41,035 nucleotides of DNA, taken from contig BQJA01000023.1 of assembly GCA_021604405.1 (NCBI GenBank), positions 1 to 41,035 on the forward strand. Reading direction: 5' to 3'. The DNA is from Nitrosomonas sp. Lineage in GTDB: Bacteria > Pseudomonadota > Gammaproteobacteria > Burkholderiales > Nitrosomonadaceae. The notes below the pieces were generated by a model, which saw only the letters and a list, made by a program, of their open reading frames with translations, had not been told where the DNA came from and did not search any database. This document shows, piece after piece, positions 24,116 through 32,833 of this stretch; positions within the stretch are counted from its first letter, which is position 1, and the number at the start of each line of letters is the position of its first letter. A program made the position numbers and the translations under genes.

Positions 24116-24472
24116 ATGTCGCGCCAAAAGTTAAGCAAAAAACAGCTGCGCTCAAAAGTACTTCCCCCGGTTAGGGTGAATGAAAAGGAGCGCAATACAA
24201 TCAAAGCCAAGGCGGCTGAAGCGGGCCTGTCGGTTTCCGAATATCAACGCCGGGCGTTACTGGATTGCGTGATTGCCGTTCGCGGTAACATCGTGGATGT
24301 CCATGCGGTGCGGCAGCTTTCTGCCATTGGCAATAATCTCAACCAGCTCACCCGCAAGGCGCATATTCATGATGAAATGAATGCAGCGCAGCTTAAGCAT
24401 ATTCTGGATAATCTTGATACCATCATCATGGGCATAATTAATGGTCCCAAAGATCAACAGTCGCGGCCATAG
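24116..24472 (+). CDS. mobC: MobC-family mobilization protein
   Basis: 118 residues. VRVNEKERNTIKAKAAEAGLSVSEYQRRALL is the RHH-type DNA-binding part and LSAIGNNLNQLTRKAHIHDEM is the hallmark MobC motif. Such proteins open oriT for the relaxase. It begins right after the oriT candidate and overlaps the relaxase gene by 32 bp. The ribosome-binding site is weak. Confidence 0.85.
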   Translation: MSRQKLSKKQLRSKVLPPVRVNEKERNTIKAKAAEAGLSVSEYQRRALLDCVIAVRGNIVDVHAVRQLSAIGNNLNQLTRKAHIHDEMNAAQLKHILDNLDTIIMGIINGPKDQQSRP

Positions 24473-26210
24473 TTTCAAGGGCCTTATGGCCTATCTCACG
24501 CATGATAAAAATGCTGAAACTGATGAGCGCGTGCTATGGTCTGAGACTGGGAACATGCACACAAATGATCTTGAAAAAGCCGCCAAGGTGATGGCATGGA
24601 CGGATCAAAATGCGGATGTTTTAAAGCGTGATTTTGGTGGGAGTAGAGTAGGGCGAAACCGTGACGTGGGTGCGGTGTATCACTATTCACTATCTTGGGC
24701 ACAAAATGAACAGCCCGACCAGGATCATCAACGCAGCCAGGCGTTGGAGACACTGGAGCGTCTGGGACTAAAAGAGCATCAGTTTATTATGATTGCGCAT
24801 AACGACACCGATCATGCGCATGTTCATGTGGTAGCCAATTTAACCAATCCTGAAACCGGGAAGCGCCATGTTCCCAGCTTTGATAAACGGGCGTTGCAAG
24901 CCTATGCTTTGGAATACGAGCGGCAGCACGGTTTGCATTGTGCGATGCGTGAAGAAAATGCCGCGCGGCGTGAGCGCGGAGAGCCGACCAAATACCGGGA
25001 ACAAAAGCAGGATTACAGCGAGAAAATCACCAGGGCCTATTACGCCGCTGACAGTGGAAGAGCGTTCATTCATGCGCTGCATGAAGAAGGCTTGCAATTG
25101 GCGGCAGCGCGGCGGGGCAGCGGATTTGTGATTATTGATGACAAAGGTGATATTCAAAAGCTCGCGCGGCAGCTCGATATTGAAGAAAAAGGCAAAGCCA
25201 AAACGGCGGCGATCAATGCCAAGCTTGCCGATATTGATCGTGAAAAGCTGGCCGATGCCGATCAATTATCGCAGCAAATCAAACTGGAAAATACCCGTGA
25301 ACCGGAATCTTATGACCGTGATGCAGAAGAAATAAAGCAGCAAAAATCATTGGCGGAGGCGGCGCACAAAGCCGGGGAGGAAAAAGCCCGGTTGCAAGCT
25401 GAAAATGAGGCCAAGGCCGCGGCAGAAAAACGGGCCAAAGCGCTTTTGAAACAGCAGCAATACCAAAAAGCTGAAGCACGCGCCCGCGCCGAGCGAAACA
25501 GACAAATTCAGTGGCGCATTGATGAAAAAACGGCAGCCAGCCGTAAGCAATGGCAAATTGACGAGCTGACCAAAGCGCGGGCACAAGCCAAGGCTGAGTA
25601 TCAAAAAACCAATACGTTTTTTAACCGGGTATTTCAGCGCAAAAAGATTGTCGAAGCGCGGAATCATTGGCGTGATATGCACCAACGTTTGGAAGAACGG
25701 CGCAGCCGTTGGCTTGCGGATATTGATGCGTATAACAAGAAGCGGCCAGACTGGGCGAAGGAACAAGAACGGGCAAAGCACGGGTTTGGCAAGGGCAAAG
25801 ATTTACAGCGTGAAGCGGGTAAAAATCAGCGGCAGGAGGCGGCCAAGCGCTTAAAGGCTCAAAAGGAGAAAACAATTTTAAGTGACGTGCAAACGCGCCC
25901 TAAACAAGCGTTGCGGCGGGCCGAACAGGTAACAGCCAAGGCCGACGCGCTTAAAAGGACAGTTTCTCAGAAAAAGGCGCGGCAGGATAAACTCATCAAG
26001 CAGCTAAAAAAGCAGCAGCAGGAACGGCGCGACACAGTACAAACCCGGTTTAACGATGAAAAAGAAAAAATCGCTAAACGACAAAGCTCCCTGACCTCGC
26101 AAGAAGCGCTGCGCAAACGCTATAACCGCATGGTGCATGAAAGAAATAAAGAACAAAATGATAATGAACCAACAGCATCAGATACGCCGAAACGTGATCT
26201 TGATCTGTGA
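24441..26210 (+). CDS. MOBP-type relaxase
   Basis: 589 residues. The N-terminal ~200 residues form the relaxase/mobilization nuclease domain. The metal-binding motif is H120-NDTDH-A-H-V-H129 followed by VVANL, the HxDTxHxHxHxxxN signature of MOBP enzymes. YLTHD near residue 18-22 and YHYSLSW near 80 fit the tyrosine region. From ~290 the protein is a long Ala/Lys/Gln/Arg-rich coiled coil, perhaps for contact with the coupling protein or accessory factors. It would nick at oriT and pilot the strand into a recipient. The gene overlaps mobC. Confidence 0.9.
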   Translation: MVPKINSRGHSFKGLMAYLTHDKNAETDERVLWSETGNMHTNDLEKAAKVMAWTDQNADVLKRDFGGSRVGRNRDVGAVYHYSLSWAQNEQPDQDHQRSQALETLERLGLKEHQFIMIAHNDTDHAHVHVVANLTNPETGKRHVPSFDKRALQAYALEYERQHGLHCAMREENAARRERGEPTKYREQKQDYSEKITRAYYAADSGRAFIHALHEEGLQLAAARRGSGFVIIDDKGDIQKLARQLDIEEKGKAKTAAINAKLADIDREKLADADQLSQQIKLENTREPESYDRDAEEIKQQKSLAEAAHKAGEEKARLQAENEAKAAAEKRAKALLKQQQYQKAEARARAERNRQIQWRIDEKTAASRKQWQIDELTKARAQAKAEYQKTNTFFNRVFQRKKIVEARNHWRDMHQRLEERRSRWLADIDAYNKKRPDWAKEQERAKHGFGKGKDLQREAGKNQRQEAAKRLKAQKEKTILSDVQTRPKQALRRAEQVTAKADALKRTVSQKKARQDKLIKQLKKQQQERRDTVQTRFNDEKEKIAKRQSSLTSQEALRKRYNRMVHERNKEQNDNEPTASDTPKRDLDL

Positions 26211-26284
26211 GTTGTGGTATTTTGTAGTGCAATGCGTTGTTTTTACACGTCCAATTTTCTTTAACGATTAGCAAAAATATTAAT

Positions 26285-28222
26285 ATGGGAAAAACGCCGC
26301 AATTATATGAAATTGCAGAACGTATTACATTGGTAAAAAATAGTTTGCTTTCCGCACATTATCAGAACCGTTGGTCAGATGTTGGCTTGCAGCAGATTAT
26401 AAACCGCATTCTCTTATTGTTTCTAGAGCGCCGTGTAGCGGTTATTTTAGAAAAGATAAGCGCCATGGAAGAGGGTGAGACCCGAACTGTGGGCTATAAA
26501 ATTCTTCATCATTCCTGCTTAGACCCGTTCTGGCAGAAGGATTTTCAAGATTATATTGAGAACACCCTATACAAGAATCTAATTTCTCAGAATAAAAATG
26601 CAGATGGCCGTCTAGTCATTGACCGCAAGAAACTGGATGACCCCAAAATCAATGCGAAGAATATTGAAATAGAGGATTGTCTCATTCCATTTTGTGGCGA
26701 TAAATATTTTATGTTTCACAAGGTGGAATCTACCAAAGATAAAAATCCAAGCTTGGAAATAGACACGCGTAAGTTTCCGCCTGTATCAAAAAGCAATGAC
26801 CCCATCTTATCAGCCTTAGCGGAAGAGCTTGAAAGCGCATTAAAAAATCAGAATATTGCCGATTATTTTATTAATAATGAAAAGATTAATAATAACAACA
26901 TATTTAGAAAATATACTGAGCGGCAAGAAGCAAAAATATATAAAGAATTGTCTGATCGATTAGCGCAAGATTGGCCGGAAGAAGGTACGGACTTTTTTGA
27001 AGGTGAACGGTTTGAGAAAATAAAAGAAATCTTTGACCGTGAGTATCGGAAGATACGCAAGTCCGCATTATTGGTTGGCAAAGAAGTGGACAGTGTCCCT
27101 AACATTTTCTTTTCGATAAGAACTTTTTCACAGCAAGCATGCCGCTTTGACGATGGCAAGCATAATGGACGAAAGCTTTATCCTTACGGGGTGCGGTTGA
27201 TTATTCCTAATACGCAGCGTGAAGATCTGAAAAAAGGGTTCGAGAAATTTCATAATGAATATGGCGCGTCCGGCAAACGTCCGCGCCTTAAAGATGCCAG
27301 TGGCGCATATATAGATGATACTTTCTGGAAGAAACTTGGGTCCGATAGAGGTATCGATGAGATTCTGGATACTCTGGCGTCTCCGTATGGGCTTTATGCG
27401 CGGGGAATGAGTGATGCCGTATTCTGTTCCGGGTACATTAATATTAAGGATGATCCTTTTAGCTTTGGCGCAACCAATCGGTTGGAGAAGTCTGAATTAG
27501 AAAAGGGTTATGAATCTAGTGATTATTGCATTTCAGTCTATTTTCACTACATGCTGTTAATGATTTTTTTGCAAAAAAACAAACTTCCGGCTGGAAAAAA
27601 ACAAAAAGAAAATCTATTCATACTTTTGGTTCCCGGTAATGTTGGTGGAAGCCCGTTTTTTTGTACTGGGTTTGTATTTAAGCGCGAAGGACAAGAAGAT
27701 CACCAAGGTTGGCTCGATTCGTATCATTTTTACCATTCCATCAGGCACTATCTCATCCGCAGCATTAGACGGAAAATCAGAAGCTTATACCTGGATGAAA
27801 TACAAAATATCTATGAAAATAAGCAAGATGATTTTCTAGACAATCTTGTTAATGAAGACACATTCAGACCAGATGAGGTATGTAACAGGTTAAACCGAGC
27901 ATTCAAAGAATTATCACGAGTCTATCCATTCCAATACATAAAGTTCAAATACGTACCTAAAGCAGAGCAGCTTTCCTACCAAAAAAAACACGCCCCCTTA
28001 TTTTTTCTTAAATACGTTGGAAGTAATGTTTCCTTTGCTGTGCATGCCAATGATAATCCGTTTTTTGTGAGCCATATTAATAGTGAGCAATTTTTGGGCG
28101 CTGAGCGAATTAAGGAATGTTTGTTAGAAGCAGACAGCAATCTTAAGACTAAATTAGCAGTTAAGATTGAAATCGATGATGAAAAGCATCGGAAAGTCAT
28201 TCAACTGGTTAAGAATAAATAA
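26285..28222 (+). CDS. Large unrecognised protein (645 aa) after the relaxase
   Basis: 645 residues from ATG 26285 (an upstream TTG would add 16 residues). I recognise no family. It is a soluble, charged protein with no signal peptide. An N-terminal helical part (YEIAERITLVKNSLLSAHYQ, LQQIINRILLLFLERRVAVI) is followed by a basic and acidic middle. The C-terminal half holds candidate conserved blocks: PYGVRLIIPN (~307), SPYGLYARGMSDAVFCSGYIN (~380-400), NLFILLVPGNVGGSPFFCTG (~455-475) and HFYHSIRHYLIRSIRRKI (~497-515). The alternating strands and the late glycine-rich VPGNVGGSP loop suggest a folded enzymatic or sensory domain. It starts 75 bp after the relaxase and is followed by an RHH-like gene. 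AT-richer than the relaxase gene. It could be cargo (for example a defence gene) rather than a transfer gene. Confidence 0.8.
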   Translation: MGKTPQLYEIAERITLVKNSLLSAHYQNRWSDVGLQQIINRILLLFLERRVAVILEKISAMEEGETRTVGYKILHHSCLDPFWQKDFQDYIENTLYKNLISQNKNADGRLVIDRKKLDDPKINAKNIEIEDCLIPFCGDKYFMFHKVESTKDKNPSLEIDTRKFPPVSKSNDPILSALAEELESALKNQNIADYFINNEKINNNNIFRKYTERQEAKIYKELSDRLAQDWPEEGTDFFEGERFEKIKEIFDREYRKIRKSALLVGKEVDSVPNIFFSIRTFSQQACRFDDGKHNGRKLYPYGVRLIIPNTQREDLKKGFEKFHNEYGASGKRPRLKDASGAYIDDTFWKKLGSDRGIDEILDTLASPYGLYARGMSDAVFCSGYINIKDDPFSFGATNRLEKSELEKGYESSDYCISVYFHYMLLMIFLQKNKLPAGKKQKENLFILLVPGNVGGSPFFCTGFVFKREGQEDHQGWLDSYHFYHSIRHYLIRSIRRKIRSLYLDEIQNIYENKQDDFLDNLVNEDTFRPDEVCNRLNRAFKELSRVYPFQYIKFKYVPKAEQLSYQKKHAPLFFLKYVGSNVSFAVHANDNPFFVSHINSEQFLGAERIKECLLEADSNLKTKLAVKIEIDDEKHRKVIQLVKNK

Positions 28223-28301
28223 TATTGTCCAGACAGGGTACTTTTTTCTTGCATTAAGTTTCACATATAATTATGTTTACTTTATATAAGACAATATAAA
28301 T

Positions 28302-28934
28302 ATGGAAAATATAAAAGGCAGAGACTGTTCAACCGCATATGGCGAGAACCCTGGGGCAGAATTACCGACAAAAGACATTATTCGGGGTGTTCGTAAAGAA
28401 GCATCAGCTGATAAAAAAGCAAAAAATAAAATAAATAATTCAGAAGCGGTGCTTAGAGTTGTTGATGTAAAAAGAAATGATGAGCAGGACATGCCGGACG
28501 AATTCAAGACACTAGCAAATATGTTTGGTAGTTTGTCTGATGATAATCAGTCGGCACTATTCACTATTGTCGAAAATTTTATTAAGCTTTCTCCCAACCA
28601 ACAGACAGCACTATGCGTCCTTATCAAAAATTTTGCTAATTTTCCTGAAGATAAGCAATCAGAAATTTCTAGTTTTGTTAAATATCTTGAAAGAACCTCT
28701 AAGACAGAACCATCTGATCCAGCTGATCATACACAGCCGGATGTTACGAAAAGTAAGTTAGGGATTCAGCAACGGCCAAAAGGTGAAAGAACAGAACGTA
28801 CGAATTTATCCTTTCCTCCGCTTTTAAAAGACGCGCTAACCCGTGCTGCAAAGAAACAAAACAAGTCGGTCAGTCTTTATGTATCCGATGTTTTGTCAAA
28901 GCAACCTGAAGTAACGCAAGAGTTATCTATTTAG
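28302..28934 (+). CDS. Protein with ribbon-helix-helix-like C-terminus (210 aa)
   Basis: 210 residues. The central part is helical with repeated FxxLxxNQQxAL-type stretches (SLSDDNQSALFTIVENFIKL, SPNQQTALCVLIKNFANF, PEDKQSEISSFVKYLERT), three similar helix pairs in a row. The C-terminal ~45 residues (RTNLSFPPLLKDALTRAAKK, then KSVSLYVSDVL) have the Arc/CopG shape. It lies 79 bp after the 645-residue gene. It may be the regulator of that gene or of the inverted repeats that follow at 28943-28992. Confidence 0.7.
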   Translation: MENIKGRDCSTAYGENPGAELPTKDIIRGVRKEASADKKAKNKINNSEAVLRVVDVKRNDEQDMPDEFKTLANMFGSLSDDNQSALFTIVENFIKLSPNQQTALCVLIKNFANFPEDKQSEISSFVKYLERTSKTEPSDPADHTQPDVTKSKLGIQQRPKGERTERTNLSFPPLLKDALTRAAKKQNKSVSLYVSDVLSKQPEVTQELSI

Positions 28935-28942
28935 CCCTCCGT

Positions 28943-28992
28943 ACATTGCGCAATATTTTTCAATTTTACCTTTACATAATGTTGCGCAATGT
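28943..28992. promoter_or_regulatory. Pair of palindromes forming an 11-bp inverted repeat
   Basis: ACATTGCGCAA (28943-28953) and TTGCGCAATGT (28982-28992) are exact reverse complements. Each contains the palindrome TTGCGCAA, with centres 36 bp apart. The sequence CGTACATTGCG at its left edge also occurs at 24080-24090 beside the oriT candidate. Probably operators for a plasmid regulator; the RHH-like protein just upstream is one candidate. Confidence 0.6.
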
Positions 28993-29096
28993 GTATGATT
29001 TGTTCCTCAAAGTAATAGTTGTGCGCGTACCTCTTCTTATTTTGTTTAAGCCCAATCAATAATTAACTAATTGTTGTTTGAATTTTAAACGAATAA

Positions 29097-29121
29097 CCCC
29101 CTGCGTGGCTTATGCAGGGGG
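29097..29121. repeat. GC-rich 8-bp hairpin
   Basis: CCCCCTGC and GCAGGGGG are perfect arms around a 9-base loop. No T-run follows (GACGGGGG instead), so it is not a standard terminator. It stands in the 320-bp gap between the RHH-like gene and the next small membrane gene. Confidence 0.6.
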
Positions 29122-29228
29122 GACGGGGGTGTTTTATCGTGAAATCCTATCGTGCTTACTATCAAGGTAAGTCATTACCACTACTAAAGCAGCATCAAAA
29201 ATCTATTCTGATCGGGTTGTGTTTCATG

Positions 29229-29253
29229 CCCTCACCTTATCTCGGGGTGAGGG
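29229..29253 (+). promoter_or_regulatory. Hairpin that covers the ribosome-binding site of the next gene
   Basis: CCCTCACC (29229-29236) and GGTGAGGG (29246-29253) pair perfectly. The second arm contains GTGAGGG, the only Shine-Dalgarno-like sequence before ATG 29255. In mRNA the stem would hide the translation start. Confidence 0.55.
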
Positions 29254-29254
29254 T

Positions 29255-29473
29255 ATGAATAGCGCCGCAGCCAATGCCTTGCTCTTGCCTGGTCAGTTTT
29301 TTGTCAATCTTATTCTCAGCCTGTTTAACACCCAGCCGGCGTCTTTCGATCCAGTGCTTCACACGATTTTTGCGTCGTTAGCCAGCATCATATTCTGGGC
29401 GGCGGTTCTTCGTGCTTGTCTATCCGCAGTCGCTAGGGTGCTGGGCTTTTATCCGGGTTCTCGGAGATATTAA
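29255..29473 (+). CDS. Small membrane protein (72 aa) in the transfer region
   Basis: MNSAAANALLLPGQFFVNLIL gives one hydrophobic helix, and a second follows (TIFASLASIIFWAAVLRACL). It ends with a basic RVLGFYPGSRRY. ATG 29255 is preferred to 29226 because it avoids reading through the hairpin. It heads a rightward series of genes that leads to the coupling protein, so a role in transfer is inferred. No family recognised. Confidence 0.6.
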   Translation: MNSAAANALLLPGQFFVNLILSLFNTQPASFDPVLHTIFASLASIIFWAAVLRACLSAVARVLGFYPGSRRY

Positions 29474-29494
29474 TTAAATTATGGAGTTACAGTT

Positions 29495-29842
29495 ATGACT
29501 ACTGAAAAAGAAGTATCAACACTGAAATTGATAAAAGGGAATATTCAGAAAACAGAAGAGCTTGATAAAGCAGAGGATTCTTCTAAATTTGCCAGGCGTA
29601 TGGTGCATAACAAGGATGAAAAAACTGCCAATGAAATGATCCGGCAACAGGCAACTCACGAAGCAGATCAGATTTTTGGTGATGAACTGACGCAGCTGCG
29701 TATGGAGGCACATGACCTAGACGCACAGTCTGCATCATCTAACGTAATTTTAGCGGATTTGGAGGCGAGATTGGCGAATACCTGCCGGTACATAAAAACT
29801 GCAAAACCCACCAAAGATGATGGATTTAAGAATCTTTTGTAA
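29495..29842 (+). CDS. Helical hypothetical protein (115 aa) in the transfer region
   Basis: 115 residues, highly charged, mostly helical (ANEMIRQQATHEADQIFGDEL, SNVILADLEARLANTCRYI). TGGAGTTACAG before ATG is the ribosome-binding site. It lies 21 bp after the previous gene and 19 bp before the next one, so it is part of the same operon. No family recognised. Confidence 0.65.
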   Translation: MTTEKEVSTLKLIKGNIQKTEELDKAEDSSKFARRMVHNKDEKTANEMIRQQATHEADQIFGDELTQLRMEAHDLDAQSASSNVILADLEARLANTCRYIKTAKPTKDDGFKNLL

Positions 29843-29861
29843 ATTTACAGGAGTAAAAGTA

Positions 29862-30548
29862 ATGGAAAATCAAAATACTGCATGGCCGGATTGGTCACTT
29901 AAGGATAAGGTACTTTTTATTATTCTCATTGTCTTTCTTATTGTTGCCATAGTCAACGGCATGGCCAATGCCGTGGCTAATCTGCGGGTGTCCGATCCCA
30001 CATTTATTCAATATCCATGGCTGGCAATCATGGTGGCAACCATTATCCCTATTATTTCTATGGCTATTAAGTTTGCGAGTAATTTCTTCGAATATGAGCA
30101 AAGCCGAAAACGCTATGGAAATATTATTTTTTCGTTAACCGGTATTTCAGCAGGCTGTTTTATTGCCCTGTTTGCACAAATCTATACAGGCACCGCTGTG
30201 GATTATGACACGTTAGGTGAGAGCAATAAATGGGGTACTGCGTTTGTTTTAGCGCAAACACTGACTGAAATTCTCGCAGCTGCTGCGTTGGCTCTCGCGC
30301 TTGAGCAAGTATATAACAAGTATTATCCCGACACTCTCACCGACAATCCTAAATACATAGAAGCCAAAAGAGCGTTGAAAGATCACCGCGCAGAACATGA
30401 AATGCGGGAAAAAAAAAGACGCCAGGTACATGGCCGGATAATAGAGCTTGAAGCCTTGCGGCAGGGATATATCAATAACAAGATTATTGAATTCATAAGC
30501 TTACGTGCAAAACACATAGCGACTATGAATGCTCACAAAGACACCTAA
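29862..30548 (+). CDS. Membrane protein with cytoplasmic coiled coil (228 aa)
   Basis: 228 residues from ATG 29862 (CAGGAG upstream). Hydrophobic segments occupy about 17-34, 51-70, 83-103 and 121-143, followed by a charged helical tail (KYIEAKRALKDHRAEHEMREKK...). Transmembrane segments plus a coiled cytoplasmic end are common in transfer-complex proteins, but I recognise no family. Same operon as its neighbours. Confidence 0.7.
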   Translation: MENQNTAWPDWSLKDKVLFIILIVFLIVAIVNGMANAVANLRVSDPTFIQYPWLAIMVATIIPIISMAIKFASNFFEYEQSRKRYGNIIFSLTGISAGCFIALFAQIYTGTAVDYDTLGESNKWGTAFVLAQTLTEILAAAALALALEQVYNKYYPDTLTDNPKYIEAKRALKDHRAEHEMREKKRRQVHGRIIELEALRQGYINNKIIEFISLRAKHIATMNAHKDT

Positions 30549-30605
30549 TGAAAAATCAATAGGCCCTCAGCTTGGCTGGGGGTCATTAAACCAATAGAGG
30601 GAATT

Positions 30606-31904
30606 ATGAAGAACTTCAGAGACTTAATTGTAAGTACTGTTTTTGGGATTATTTTATTCATGGTGTCAAATGCCCATGGGCGTGATTTGGTGGCAGCAAT
30701 GTCACCTTATTTGGAACCGGCGGCTGCCAAGAAACAAAACAGCGCGTTATTGCGTTTCCTGACGCATCTAGAGCCGGGCGACCGGGTTACGTTGGTGGAT
30801 GGTTATCACCTCAAGAAAATCGGTGAATTTAATATTCCAACGGACGCTAAATATTCGCACCCGAAAGTCAGAATGACGATGAATAAGGAAACGGTTGGTG
30901 CATTGATGCATTTTCGCAAAAACACTATGGCACCGGGTGGTGATAATCACCCGTCTGTTACCGGTGCTGTGCAACTGCCACAGCTACTGCGTTATGCGGC
31001 CAATAATTTTAAACACGCTGACAAGCTCGATGTGATTGTGCTGGGATCACCCCTGGTTGACGATCCCAGATCAAAATCAACGTCGATGGCAACAGGGCTA
31101 TTCCCTTCAGATGGTCACTTGTTTGCGCCGCAAAGTGCAACCCCGTATTCAGCGAGCAATGCTAACTCATTGAGCGGTGTCACTGTCCATATCGGCTATG
31201 GTAATGAAGGCATCATGAATAGTGACCAGCATCGTTTCTTTGTGAAACGTTTCTGGACATTATTTGTAGAGCAACAAGGCGGCAAGCTGGGTAGTTTCGT
31301 GGGCGATCTGCCGACTTTATTTGAACGCATTAACAAGCGCTCTCCACCACTGGCACATGATTTTGTGCCAGTAGCCGGGAGTAAACTGGAAATGATCCAG
31401 CTTGCACCGGAAGAAACGGTGCAATCTATTTATGACCGGCCAATCAGTACATCGCCTTTATCACAATCAGAAATTCAACGTGCCAGCCAGGTGGAAATAG
31501 GCATCTCCTGGACTTGTGCGACCTGTGATATCGATCTGTACGCCCAGCCAATGCCCAATAGCCAAACGTTGTTTTGGGCGCAAACGGCCTCGCCACAGGG
31601 TCGCTACTGGAAAGATTATCGTAATTCCCCAGAGCCAACCAACGGCTTTGAAACGATTGCCTTTCATGTGCCGCTTGACTTAAGGGTGCTACGCATAGCG
31701 CTTAATTTCTACGAGGGCGAAGCCCCGGAAGGGGTGGTGGGTGAAATACGCTTATCCATTAATGGCAAAACCTATGCCACAGACTTTCTTATTCCGGCCA
31801 CCACCGGCAATAAGGGAGAAGGGATGATGCAGGCCATGGGATCGGGTCAGGCGGCGGCCAAGCAATCGCTGATGATTGACCCGCTTGAGATCGTGAAATT
31901 GTAA
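30606..31904 (+). CDS. Secreted protein of the transfer region, possible VWA-like fold (432 aa)
   Basis: 432 residues with a signal peptide (LIVSTVFGIILFMVSNAHG, cleavage near 25). LEPGDRVTLVDGYHLKKIG, LDVIVLGSPLVDDP, GVTVHIGYGNEG, the helix HRFFVKRFWTLFVEQQGGK and SFVGDLPTLFERI form a strand-helix order like a VWA or Rossmann domain, but no MIDAS motif is clear. A C-terminal beta-rich domain contains SWTCATCDIDLYAQP (a CxxC pair). It should act in the periplasm. The gene starts 57 bp after the previous one with GAGGGAATT before ATG. It may be a transfer or surface component specific to this plasmid family. Confidence 0.65.
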   Translation: MKNFRDLIVSTVFGIILFMVSNAHGRDLVAAMSPYLEPAAAKKQNSALLRFLTHLEPGDRVTLVDGYHLKKIGEFNIPTDAKYSHPKVRMTMNKETVGALMHFRKNTMAPGGDNHPSVTGAVQLPQLLRYAANNFKHADKLDVIVLGSPLVDDPRSKSTSMATGLFPSDGHLFAPQSATPYSASNANSLSGVTVHIGYGNEGIMNSDQHRFFVKRFWTLFVEQQGGKLGSFVGDLPTLFERINKRSPPLAHDFVPVAGSKLEMIQLAPEETVQSIYDRPISTSPLSQSEIQRASQVEIGISWTCATCDIDLYAQPMPNSQTLFWAQTASPQGRYWKDYRNSPEPTNGFETIAFHVPLDLRVLRIALNFYEGEAPEGVVGEIRLSINGKTYATDFLIPATTGNKGEGMMQAMGSGQAAAKQSLMIDPLEIVKL

Positions 31905-31942
31905 TCCTTATCCTTCCGATTATCTTTTAAAGCGACTTTTTA

Positions 31943-32209
31943 ATGATCGCAACTAAAGCGATGCTCGATCAGCTGCGGGCTGAGCGGGCTCGCAACACCG
32001 AGCATCTTGATTACACAATCGGCGGCCCTGTTGAGTTTATTGTGGACTCAGCAGTGGCAGCCGACCGTGAAAGACGCATTCATCAAGAGGAATCTACGTT
32101 AAAAAACGCTCTGCAAAAATTGCGATATGAACAAAGCTTTTCCAGCCGTGAGGGGATGGCAAAGGCACATTTTAACCATACCAAATTGGAGATCGACCAT
32201 GAGCCATGA
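31943..32209 (+). CDS. Hypothetical protein (88 aa), charged helical
   Basis: MIATKAMLDQLRAERARNTE, rich in Arg, Glu and Ala. The end overlaps the next gene by 11 bp, which supports an operon. The ribosome-binding site is weak. No family recognised. Confidence 0.5.
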   Translation: MIATKAMLDQLRAERARNTEHLDYTIGGPVEFIVDSAVAADRERRIHQEESTLKNALQKLRYEQSFSSREGMAKAHFNHTKLEIDHEP

Positions 32210-32474
32210 TGATCATTTAACAGACGAAAACAAACCCAATCTTCCCAGCCACTATGCCTACAATGTCGAAAAGGGCGCTGACGATAAAAATCACTGGCAA
32301 AAAATAGGGGCGGCTTGGCCCGCCAAAGATGGTGGCCTGTCACTTCAACTCAAGACGATACCACTCGACGGCAAGATTGCCTTGCGCTCGCGCGAAGCCT
32401 TGGAGCGGATGCGTGAAGAACGTGGACAAACGCAAGAGCAAGATCAAACACTGGATATGAACCCGTCACAATGA
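32199..32474 (+). CDS. Small plasmid-type protein, paralogue 1
   Basis: 91 residues from ATG 32199 (TTGGAG 8 bases upstream). The core YNVEKGADDKNHWQKIGAAW, then GGLSLQLKTIPLDGKIALRS, is a pattern I know from small conserved plasmid and island proteins of unknown function (W-x-KIG-x-AWP...DG...L...PLDG-x-I-x-LR). The next gene is a diverged copy. Confidence 0.65.
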   Translation: MSHDDHLTDENKPNLPSHYAYNVEKGADDKNHWQKIGAAWPAKDGGLSLQLKTIPLDGKIALRSREALERMREERGQTQEQDQTLDMNPSQ

Positions 32475-32569
32475 ACGCATCTCTCATTGCCGCTTCCATA
32501 TAGGCCGCTATCGCTGTTTTCCATGGCGGCCACAACAAATTTTAACTATCCAATGCAGGAGATTAGACC

Positions 32570-32833
32570 ATGAATGATGATGATAACGGCACAAAAAAAA
32601 CCATGTTAGAGCTTCCCAGTTACTTTGCTTACTATGTTGAAGAAAGTCATGACAATAAGAACCGCGGGCAAATAATCGGGGTGGCGTACCCGACGAATGA
32701 TGGTGGATTGTCTCTTCAACTCACTGTGAGGCCGTTCAAAGGCGATATTATTTTGCGTTCGCGTGAATCATTGCAACGGATGCGCGCGGATCAGGAGAAA
32801 AAGCTGCTGCAATTTATGTATTCGTCGCAATGA
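32570..32833 (+). CDS. Small plasmid-type protein, paralogue 2
   Basis: 87 residues. YYVEESHDNKNRGQIIGVAY, then GGLSLQLTVRPFKGDIILRS and ESLQRMRADQEK, parallels the gene at 32199 along most of its length. CAGGAG precedes the ATG. It overlaps the coupling-protein gene by 4 bp, so it may be needed in similar amounts. Confidence 0.65.
   Translation: MNDDDNGTKKTMLELPSYFAYYVEESHDNKNRGQIIGVAYPTNDGGLSLQLTVRPFKGDIILRSRESLQRMRADQEKKLLQFMYSSQ

Noticed and set aside
25347..25781. Long antisense ORFs in the relaxase coiled-coil region
   Set aside because: They arise from the Lys/Ala/Gln-rich codon pattern of the relaxase tail and have no translation signals.
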